5,326 bases of DNA, taken from positions 1-5,326 of the forward strand of contig JAUUZS010000343.1 in assembly GCA_030589835.1 (NCBI GenBank), read 5' to 3'. Shown here one piece after another: positions 1 to 5,326 of the stretch. Every line of letters begins with the position of its first letter. Position 1 is the first letter of the stretch. The notes under the pieces are model-generated. The model was not told the DNA's origin, ran no database searches, and saw nothing but the letters and a program-made list of their open reading frames with translations. Both the position numbers and the translations under genes were made by a program. Source of the DNA: Cyclobacteriaceae bacterium. Its GTDB lineage: Bacteria; Bacteroidota; Bacteroidia; Cytophagales; Cyclobacteriaceae.

Positions 1-375
1 ACCACAATAGTACCTTTTGCAGGCCTTGTCCCGATAAAGGATGATTTCTTTTCTGCCGTTTCGCGGGATACGGTTCCCGACGAAAAGTTCAGGGGATTTA
101 CCTTCCATTTTAAACCGGGATTATTGAGCGGAGACCAAAAAATTGAAAAGATCTGTGGGGTTTTGGGGATTTCAAAAGATAAAATAATTGCGAGTTATGA
201 AAAGCTCAACATTGTTCCTTCGCTCAGGCTGGGGCACTATGAGCTTATCGATGAGCTTGATCAATTATTGAAAGGGCAAAATTTGTTTTTAAGCGGAAAT
301 TATTTTGCCGGCCTCTCCATTGAAGATTGTGTGAGCAGGTCAAAGTCTGAGGTTGGACGGATGGTGAATGGTTAA
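1..375 (+). CDS. FAD-dependent oxidoreductase, amine oxidase/protoporphyrinogen oxidase-like (3' end only)
   Basis: The reading frame is open from the first base to a TAA at 373-375, giving 124 C-terminal residues; the 5' end lies outside the window. The diagnostic part is the end: a run reading LFLSGNYFAGLSIEDCV, which matches the C-terminal FAD-contacting segment of flavin amine oxidases, protoporphyrinogen oxidases and phytoene desaturase-like enzymes (a hydrophobic strand, then G-N-Y/x-x-G-x-x-x-x-D-C-I/V). Before it is PSLRLGHYELIDEL, resembling the short stretch that precedes this motif in protoporphyrinogen oxidase-like proteins. The N-terminal Rossmann dinucleotide-binding motif is not in the window, so neither substrate nor exact subfamily can be assigned; a heme-pathway role is only a possibility. 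Its stop lies 12 bases before the TruA-family gene on the same strand, which suggests co-transcription. An internal TTG at 124 could be mistaken for a start, but the frame continues upstream with family-like sequence. Confidence 0.72.
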   Translation, partial: TTIVPFAGLVPIKDDFFSAVSRDTVPDEKFRGFTFHFKPGLLSGDQKIEKICGVLGISKDKIIASYEKLNIVPSLRLGHYELIDELDQLLKGQNLFLSGNYFAGLSIEDCVSRSKSEVGRMVNG

Positions 376-387
376 ATCCCTTTCATT

Positions 388-1158
388 ATGACGTATTATT
401 ACCTCATCCACATTCAGTACCTTGGCTTTCGCTTTCATGGGTGGGCCAAGCAGCCCAATGTCAAGACCGTGCATCAGTTTATTGATAAAACGCTGCCTTT
501 TGTGCTTGGTCATAAAAATTTCAAAACTCTGGGATCGAGCCGCACCGATGCCATGGTTTCGGCCAACCATTCCATGTTTGAATTGTTTGTGCAAGAGCCC
601 CTGGATACCGATCAATTTATATATGAATTGAATAGCAACTTACCCAGCGATATCAAAGCCACTCGTATCGAGCAAACGGACAAGCATTTCAATATCATTC
701 AATCGCCAAAAGTCAAGGAATATGTGTATCTTTTTTCCTATGGTGAGAAATGTCATCCTTTTAGTGCGGCATTGCTTTCTTCATTTATGGAAGATTTGAA
801 TATCGATCTTATGAAACAAGGAGCACATGTATTTAAGGGCAAACACAACTACAAAAAATATTGCACGAAACCCTCGGAGAAGACCCTCTTCGAAAGGGAA
901 ATCTTGGTCAGTAAAATTGAAGAAAATAAGTTGTATCAGGCAAATTTTTTTCCTGCAAAAAGCTATATATATCATATCCATGGCAAAGGATTTATGCGAA
1001 ATCAGATCCGTTTGATGATGGGACAATTATTAAAACTTGGCAGGGGTGAAATTACCATCGATGATATCCGGAACTCCTTGACCTGTCCCAATGACATTCC
1101 ATTGGATTATATCGCTCCTCCCTCAGGCTTGATACTGAATAAAGTGAATTTTGAGTAA
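388..1158 (+). CDS. TruA-family tRNA pseudouridine synthase, divergent
   Basis: The 256-residue product has the size and layout of TruA, which isomerises uridines at positions 38-40 of the tRNA anticodon arm in the cytoplasm. Visible landmarks are the N-terminal YLGFRFHGWAKQP segment (residues 11-23), the catalytic block SSRTDAMVSA (50-59) with the expected nucleophile Asp54 and adjacent Arg52, the conserved Tyr region EYVY (111-114), FKGKHNYKKYC (149-159), equivalent to the TruA GTHDF block, GKGFMRNQIRLMMGQLL (199-215), equivalent to the TruA F-x-x-x-M-V-R segment, and a C-terminal APPSGLILNKV (243-253). The catalytic block departs from the usual GRTDAGVHA: Ser, Met and Ser replace the first Gly, second Gly and His. 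The enzyme may therefore be a second TruA-like paralogue rather than the housekeeping TruA, so no symbol is given. The start is the ATG at 388, 12 bases after the preceding stop, with no Shine-Dalgarno sequence. The family is secure; the exact tRNA target is not. Confidence 0.9.
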   Translation: MTYYYLIHIQYLGFRFHGWAKQPNVKTVHQFIDKTLPFVLGHKNFKTLGSSRTDAMVSANHSMFELFVQEPLDTDQFIYELNSNLPSDIKATRIEQTDKHFNIIQSPKVKEYVYLFSYGEKCHPFSAALLSSFMEDLNIDLMKQGAHVFKGKHNYKKYCTKPSEKTLFEREILVSKIEENKLYQANFFPAKSYIYHIHGKGFMRNQIRLMMGQLLKLGRGEITIDDIRNSLTCPNDIPLDYIAPPSGLILNKVNFE

Positions 1159-1192
1159 AAGCCTATAAATTCCATTACATCGGATTATAGTT

Positions 1193-1210
1193 AGAGTCTG
1201 TCCATAAAGT
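1193..1210 (+). repeat. Left terminal inverted repeat of the MITE-like element
   Basis: This 18-base end reads agagtctgtccataaagt. The reverse complement of 1336-1353 is agagcctttccataaagt, so the two differ only at the fifth and eighth positions. The base outside on each side (T1192 and A1354) also pairs, extending the match to 17 of 19. The innermost ten bases are identical between the two ends. Confidence 0.8.
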
Positions 1211-1242
1211 GCTTGATTTTTGAAATGTTTAGATTTTTGATG

Positions 1243-1306
1243 AATTTTTGGCTTTCTCAATGCAGCAAATGCCTGGGTATTAGGCAAGTTGAGAAGGGCA
1301 AAAAGG
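1243..1306. other. Central nested hairpin of the MITE-like element, possible bidirectional transcript end
   Basis: The outer arms at 1245-1260 and 1289-1304 are complementary apart from two positions, including an unbroken ttctcaa (1254-1260) against ttgagaa (1289-1295). Nested inside, tgcct (1270-1274) pairs with aggca (1282-1286) around a 7-base loop. T-rich runs on the left arm and A-rich runs on the right arm give short U-tracts whichever strand is transcribed. The hairpin sits between the 3' ends of the TruA-family gene (+) and the CotH gene (-), so it could end or stabilise both transcripts. It does not have the compact GC stem plus U-tract of a classical intrinsic terminator, so that role is inferred from position and foldback only. 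Confidence 0.4.
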
Positions 1307-1335
1307 CGCAAAAAGATGAATATTTCAATTCAATG

Positions 1336-1353
1336 ACTTTATGGAAAGGCTCT
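1336..1353 (-). repeat. Right terminal inverted repeat of the MITE-like element
   Basis: This 18-base end reads actttatggaaaggctct and is the near-perfect reverse complement of 1193-1210. Immediately outside it is AGTT at 1354-1357, which matches AGTT at 1189-1192 just outside the left end. The repeat can also be read as TAGTT on both sides (1188-1192 and 1353-1357), overlapping the right terminus by one base. Confidence 0.8.
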
Positions 1354-1452
1354 AGTTGACCTCGACACGCCTTATGGAATATGTAGAAGAGGTGAAGTGG
1401 CAAGGATGCCGTGATTTCTTGGTCGCTCACCGGATTTGGGGTAACGGTATCA

Positions 1453-3933
1453 TCATTTTACATAAATCATTTTACCATTATATACTTCGTTCTCTTTTTG
1501 AATATGATAAAAATATAAGCCGCTTTTTAGCTTTCCCGGATTCCATTCGATTTTATGGGTGCCTTTTTTTTGATGACCGGAAAATAGCCGCTCAACAAGT
1601 TTCCCCTCTTTGGTAAACACATCAACCTGTACCGCTGAAGATTGGTCTAGATAGTATTTGATCATCACTTTTTTATCGAAAGGATTTGGGTAACTGCTAT
1701 GGCTTAGTCCAGGCATGCGATCGATGGGTTCTAAGGCGGTAATGATTTCGCCTGCCAATCCAATTTCTTTTAATTGATCCAACACGATTTGGGACCGCTC
1801 AGGAAAATATACCTCGTTAAGCCATTTTTGTTCTACCAGCCAATGATCGTTCTTGGTGTATAGCTCATAAGGTTCCTTTTTATATGGATGAACATCTCTT
1901 CGGTAATCTCCCCAGCGGGCCGATTCGGTGATGATGGCAAGTTCAATTTCATTCGATCTGTTTTGCCAGCCAGCGATCACGCTTTCCGGGCCTAGCAGTC
2001 CGCCGGGGCTCAATAAGGCATTGGCCCGTTTGGCAAACTGTCTCCTGAATATCGGATTGTGTCTGAGCTGTGAATAAAGAAAGCTGGGTCGCCCCTCGTT
2101 ATTTTCTTCTACAATGTTATCTGACAACCTATAGAATATCCGTTCAGAATCCCAGGGAATAAATTGGAAACCTTTTTCTGGCTCAATGCGGTTTCTTACG
2201 GCTACCCAATTGTGGTGGTCCCAATCTTGGTTTCCTGCATAGAAATTCAAAATCATGAAGTCGATCAGATTTTCAACATCCAAATAGGCGTCAATCAAAT
2301 CATCATCTGCGCCAAACTCATTTTTTCCCTGAATTGCATAATATGAATAGGCGTCTGAAAGTCCTTCCTTTGCCATGTCCATCATCGCAGTCCAGGCATC
2401 GGCGTTGCCTTCAGCTACTTCGGCGTAGTCCTTGATCACATCAAAATCTTCTTTTTCACCATTGAGATAGGAAGCCATAAAATCATCATCCATACGCTCC
2501 GAAAGATTGTACAACCCCCAATAGAGACCGTTTATATACAGGTGGACAAACTTATTGTGTGCAGCCAAGTGTCCCATATTACTGTACACATCCTTTGCCC
2601 ATGAGTCGTTTATATGTTGTGATTTCACCCTTTGTGCTCCGTCCCAATGGGTCCAGGTTTGGTTAAATCCTGCCCGTAAAATCAGCGAGTTAAAGGAGTT
2701 TGTCGCGGTTTCGCCCAGCAGATCACGATTGAGGGTTGCAGGCCCATATTCATCTCTGAACACCACCCTGAAGGAATGTTTGGGATTTTTTTCCGGAACA
2801 CGGCTGGCCCCTCCATGAATGCGCACACCACAATGGGCCTGAATGCCCTGCCCCGTATCTGGCAATAAATATTCCATAGAGACGGGCCGCTCCCAATCTT
2901 CATCGTCAGGAGGATTAGTATGGATATATATTCCTCCGGCGAGAGGATCGGTAGATAAGGAGAAAAAATGATTTATATCCGTGACGAGCGAAATTGTTGG
3001 AATGGCAACAAGAGCAGGGGCAATAAGTTCCCGGTAGTCCGGGGAGCCACAAATTTCAGGATCCATTCCATAATCTGCAGGGGCGTTTCCGGGTATTTTA
3101 GAAAATGAACCCCAATATGCAGGATATCCCTCCGGAAGTGTAGACTGATCTTTTACCTTCTCAGGAAAAATAAAACTATAGGTGGCAGCCCGGCTGAGGC
3201 TCGCTCCATTTGTGACTACCGCCTTGATAACGGTCGTAGAATCAATAAGTAGTGATTGGGTATACTCGATACCGTTTTCAAAAGTAGGATCGCTGCCATC
3301 AAGAGTATATTTTATTACCCCTTCTTTTGCATAGGAAATAATTTCCAGGTTAAATGGTGCATAATAAAACCCACGGTCCATGGAAAATGTTGGTGGAGTT
3401 AAAAAATCACCGGCCACATTTGGTGCCCCGGGAGTGGGCTGATCCTGGTAGCAAAGATGGCCATCAACAAAGCCATATGAAATATTCGGATATTGCTCAG
3501 GATATTGATTTTCGAATGTGTAGCCTATCGTTTTTCCATCAGGTTTAGTAAGTATGATCCATTCTCCTGAACCTGAAAGTTTAAAATTTGAATGAAGTTC
3601 TGCACCCCGTCGATCTTTTCCTGAGCAAAAAATCAAGACGTATCCATACGCATCAATCTGGATTTGTGGGAATATCCATTTTATTAATTCGTCAGGGTTA
3701 TCAGAAAGGTACCATCCTCCCAGATTTATCGCCGAAGAAGTGGGGTTATACAATTCTATCCAGTCGGAGTAGTCGCCATCCTCATCCACGATCGTAGAGG
3801 TGTTTGATGCCATAAATTCTGAAATATGAATTTGATTTACATCCTGTGAAAAGGATTTTGTGGTAATGATAAAAAATAGAAAAAGCAACCCTTTACGACC
3901 ACATAATAATCCTGAAATATCAATAAGTTTCAT
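1453..3933 (-). CDS. Secreted CotH-kinase family protein with lamin-tail and T9SS sorting domains
   Basis: The 826-residue product begins with a signal peptide: a hydrophobic LLFLFFIITT core at about 16-25, then KSFSQ with probable cleavage near residue 29. Residues about 33-155 form a lamin-tail domain (ISEFMASN, then DWIELYNPT, LGGWYLSD). Residues about 181-256 resemble the chitobiase C-terminal-like domain (IKYTLDGSDPT at 207-217). Residues about 310-640 are a CotH kinase domain: HGGASRVPEKNPKHSFRVVF (373-392) supplies the nucleotide-binding basic region, and GNQDWDHHNW (567-576) and FIPWDSERIF (591-600) carry the conserved acidic residues. The last 80 residues, from YPNPF (748-752) to KMIYVK, are a type A T9SS sorting domain, so the protein should be carried across the outer membrane and then attached to the cell surface or released. 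CotH of Bacillus phosphorylates spore-coat proteins; the target here is unknown and activity is not shown. The start is the ATG at 3931-3933, supported by the signal peptide, with an A/T-rich leader. It converges with the TruA-family gene and diverges from the peptidase gene. Confidence 0.9.
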   Translation of the reverse strand: MKLIDISGLLCGRKGLLFLFFIITTKSFSQDVNQIHISEFMASNTSTIVDEDGDYSDWIELYNPTSSAINLGGWYLSDNPDELIKWIFPQIQIDAYGYVLIFCSGKDRRGAELHSNFKLSGSGEWIILTKPDGKTIGYTFENQYPEQYPNISYGFVDGHLCYQDQPTPGAPNVAGDFLTPPTFSMDRGFYYAPFNLEIISYAKEGVIKYTLDGSDPTFENGIEYTQSLLIDSTTVIKAVVTNGASLSRAATYSFIFPEKVKDQSTLPEGYPAYWGSFSKIPGNAPADYGMDPEICGSPDYRELIAPALVAIPTISLVTDINHFFSLSTDPLAGGIYIHTNPPDDEDWERPVSMEYLLPDTGQGIQAHCGVRIHGGASRVPEKNPKHSFRVVFRDEYGPATLNRDLLGETATNSFNSLILRAGFNQTWTHWDGAQRVKSQHINDSWAKDVYSNMGHLAAHNKFVHLYINGLYWGLYNLSERMDDDFMASYLNGEKEDFDVIKDYAEVAEGNADAWTAMMDMAKEGLSDAYSYYAIQGKNEFGADDDLIDAYLDVENLIDFMILNFYAGNQDWDHHNWVAVRNRIEPEKGFQFIPWDSERIFYRLSDNIVEENNEGRPSFLYSQLRHNPIFRRQFAKRANALLSPGGLLGPESVIAGWQNRSNEIELAIITESARWGDYRRDVHPYKKEPYELYTKNDHWLVEQKWLNEVYFPERSQIVLDQLKEIGLAGEIITALEPIDRMPGLSHSSYPNPFDKKVMIKYYLDQSSAVQVDVFTKEGKLVERLFSGHQKKGTHKIEWNPGKLKSGLYFYHIQKENEVYNGKMIYVK

Positions 3934-3987
3934 TTATAAAAAAGTTAAGCTGTTTGGTCCATTCAAAATCGACCCCAAAAAATATGT

Positions 3988-4024
3988 ATACAAGTTTATG
4001 AATTATTATTAAGTTTGCTTGTAT
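3988..4024. repeat. Short inverted repeat in the divergent intergenic region
   Basis: atacaag (3988-3994) and cttgtat (4018-4024) are perfect 7-base reverse complements separated by 23 A/T-rich bases. The right arm lies immediately after the proposed -7 element of the peptidase gene, over the expected transcription start. This is a suitable place for a regulator to bind, but a 7-base pair of arms in A/T-rich DNA can arise by chance. No known operator is recognised. Confidence 0.25.
4010..4017 (+). promoter_or_regulatory. Candidate Bacteroidota-type -7 promoter element for the peptidase gene
   Basis: TAAGTTTG is an exact match to the TAnnTTTG consensus of the Bacteroidota primary sigma factor. 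It lies 22 bases before the ATG at 4040, which would give a leader of only about 15 bases. No clear TTTG-type -33 element is found at the expected distance upstream, which lowers confidence. On the other strand, for the CotH gene, only an imperfect TATTTTTTG (complement of 3976-3984, one base too long) is visible. The 106-bp space between the two start codons must hold both promoters. Confidence 0.4.
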
Positions 4025-4039
4025 CAAATCGGCTTTTTT

Positions 4040-5326
4040 ATGAAAACAACACTCAGGACATCCAGCATCGCTTTATTTTTATTTATTTATAGCTATAATC
4101 TATTTGGTCAGCAGGGGGAACAACTTTCCATTGACCTGATTTATTCGGGGAAACTACAACAGGAATATTTCGACAATGTAAAGTGGATGAATCACACTAA
4201 TGGGTTTACCAAAACAGCCAGGACCTCAAAGGGTCAAGAACTTCAGCTTTTTGATATCAAGACGAATTCCTGGACTACCCTGGTAAATGTCGATGAACTT
4301 ATTCCCAAAGGGAGAGAAAAAGCATTAGGGGTTGCCGGGTATTCATGGTCAATTGATGAATCAAAGCTTTTGATTTTTACCAATACCAAAAGAGTGTGGA
4401 GGCAAAATACCAGGGGAGACTATTGGGTATTTGATATGAAAAGCAGAACGCTGAAGCAACTGGGAAAATCGTTACCGGGATCGAGCCTGATGTTTGCGAA
4501 ATTTTCTCCTGATAATGCTAAGGTAGCGTATGTGAGCCAGAGTAATTTATTTGTTGAAGATATTGTCTCGGGCAAAATTACCAGGCTTACACATGACGGA
4601 ACAATTGATATCATTAACGGTACATTTGATTGGGCCTATGAAGAGGAGTTTTATTGTAGAGATGGATTTCGGTGGTCTGCAGATGGCAATAAAATAGCTT
4701 TTTGGCAAATAGACGCTACTGATATCAGGGATTTTTTGATGATCAACAATACAGATTCTATTTATTCATTTACCATTCCGGTTCAATATCCAAAAGTTGG
4801 CCAGGATCCATCATCTGCAAAGATTGGTGTGGTAGATCTCGCTACAAAAAACACCACATGGATGAAGGTTCCTGGAGATTCGAAGCAACATTACTTGCCA
4901 CGCTTGCAATGGGTTTCTGCTAGCGGGCAGCTCCTCATACAGCAATTGAACCGAAAACAAAACCATCTGAAAATATTTACCTGCGACCCAGGCACAGGAA
5001 AGGTTGATTTGATTTATAAAGAGCAGGAGAAGACCTGGATCGACTTGTTTTCTTCCGACCTTACGGTGAGGCACTCTATGAATGATTTGCTGATCAATAA
5101 GCAGGGCAACGCCTTTTATCGACTCAGCGAAAAAGATGGGTGGAGACATCTGTACCGGGTCAGCTTATTGGATGGTGCTGAAAAATTATTGACACCCGGA
5201 GAATATGATGTAGCTACATACTATCATGTCGATGAAAAGAAAAAGAAGTTGTATTTTAATGCTTCCCCAGATAATGCCACACAAAGATATCTCTATCAAT
5301 TATCCCTAAAGGAAAATGCCAAACCT
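4040..5326 (+). CDS. Dipeptidyl peptidase IV, S9B family prolyl peptidase (5' part, truncated by window)
   Basis: The frame is open for 429 codons from the ATG at 4040 to the last base. A signal peptide is clear: MKTTLR, a hydrophobic IALFLFIYSYNLF core, and probable cleavage before QQGE near residue 24. The rest is the N-terminal beta-propeller of dipeptidyl peptidase IV, an exported enzyme that removes X-Pro or X-Ala dipeptides from peptide N-termini. Family signatures are YSWSIDESKLLIFTNT (101-116), followed by RVWR and NTRGDYWVFD, then FAKFSPDNAKVAYV, and the defining DWAYEEEF at 197-204, whose glutamates bind the substrate amino terminus (DWVYEEE in typical members). Later segments include RDGFRWSADGNKIAFWQID and YPKVGQDPSSAKIGVVDL. 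Family members usually have about 700-750 residues, so the alpha/beta-hydrolase domain with the catalytic Ser, Asp and His lies beyond the window and cannot be checked. The gene is divergent from the CotH gene. Confidence 0.93.
   Translation, partial: MKTTLRTSSIALFLFIYSYNLFGQQGEQLSIDLIYSGKLQQEYFDNVKWMNHTNGFTKTARTSKGQELQLFDIKTNSWTTLVNVDELIPKGREKALGVAGYSWSIDESKLLIFTNTKRVWRQNTRGDYWVFDMKSRTLKQLGKSLPGSSLMFAKFSPDNAKVAYVSQSNLFVEDIVSGKITRLTHDGTIDIINGTFDWAYEEEFYCRDGFRWSADGNKIAFWQIDATDIRDFLMINNTDSIYSFTIPVQYPKVGQDPSSAKIGVVDLATKNTTWMKVPGDSKQHYLPRLQWVSASGQLLIQQLNRKQNHLKIFTCDPGTGKVDLIYKEQEKTWIDLFSSDLTVRHSMNDLLINKQGNAFYRLSEKDGWRHLYRVSLLDGAEKLLTPGEYDVATYYHVDEKKKKLYFNASPDNATQRYLYQLSLKENAKP

Larger units (their letters stand above)
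1193..1353. mobile_element. MITE-like non-autonomous palindromic element, about 161 bp
   Basis: The element is bounded by inverted repeats at 1193-1210 and 1336-1353 that match at 16 of 18 positions and begin AGAG. It encodes no transposase and no credible protein. Direct repeats AGTT (1189-1192 and 1354-1357) flank it and are readable as a 4-bp target-site duplication; an equally possible reading is a TA duplication (1192-1193 and 1353-1354) with the element starting at GAG. Beyond the termini, the two halves remain complementary with gaps over most of the length, so the element folds back on itself. Small size, terminal repeats, lack of coding capacity and insertion between two convergent genes are the hallmarks of a MITE. 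Ends starting with GAG and a short TA-centred duplication would suit an IS5-superfamily or IS630-type parent, but this is inference and no parent is visible here. A long hairpin transcription terminator is the main alternative. Confidence 0.65.

Noticed and set aside
340..615. Minus-strand 91-codon reading frame opposite the start of the TruA-family gene
   Set aside because: It is a shadow of the coding strand: the plus strand there encodes clear TruA motifs, and the antisense product shows no family features.
1123..1311. Minus-strand 62-codon reading frame running through the MITE-like element and the end of the TruA-family gene
   Set aside because: It follows the palindrome and overlaps the 3' end of a solid gene on the other strand, has no recognisable domain and no start signal. 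It is best explained as a chance frame in the element.
1399..1410. GGCA-AGGA-TGCC stem-loop downstream of the CotH gene, considered as a terminator
   Set aside because: The stem is only four base pairs and no T-tract follows on either strand.
1356..1616. Plus-strand 86-codon reading frame starting just after the element
   Set aside because: It needs a TTG start, and most of it is antisense to the secure C-terminal sorting domain of the CotH gene. I recognise nothing in the roughly 32 codons lying outside that gene, so a gene remnant in 1355-1452 is possible but unsupported.
4811..5149. Minus-strand 112-codon reading frame within the peptidase gene
   Set aside because: It is antisense to an uninterrupted dipeptidyl peptidase IV propeller with family motifs on both sides, and has no recognisable domain.

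Overview
The window looks like a chromosomal segment from a member of the Bacteroidota, probably Cytophagia-like. The grounds are a large secreted protein ending in a type IX secretion (T9SS) C-terminal sorting domain, start codons without Shine-Dalgarno sequences but with A/T-rich leaders, and a TAnnTTTG-type -7 promoter element. The exact taxon cannot be fixed from this sequence.

Layout. Positions 1-375 (+) hold the 3' end of a FAD-dependent oxidoreductase gene of the amine oxidase/protoporphyrinogen oxidase type. Twelve bases later, 388-1158 (+) encodes a TruA-family tRNA pseudouridine synthase with an unusual version of the catalytic motif. Positions 1159-1452 carry no credible gene. They contain a compact, non-coding, almost fully palindromic element of about 161 bp (1193-1353) with 18-bp terminal inverted repeats and a probable target-site duplication, which I interpret as a MITE-like element. 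Positions 1453-3933 (-) encode an 826-residue secreted CotH-kinase protein with a signal peptide, lamin-tail domain, chitobiase-type C-terminal-like domain, CotH domain and T9SS sorting domain. A 106-bp divergent intergenic region follows. From 4040 to the window end (+) lies the first 429 codons of a dipeptidyl peptidase IV (S9B) gene, which runs off the edge before the catalytic domain.

How the parts relate. The oxidoreductase and pseudouridine synthase genes are close enough to be co-transcribed. That transcript converges on the CotH gene, with the palindromic element lying between the two 3' ends, where it could act as a bidirectional transcript end. The CotH protein and the peptidase are divergently transcribed and both carry signal peptides, so this half of the window concerns exported proteins. 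No known defence system, CRISPR array, tRNA, rRNA or complete insertion sequence is visible. The best candidates for a second look are the palindromic element and the divergent TruA-like active site.
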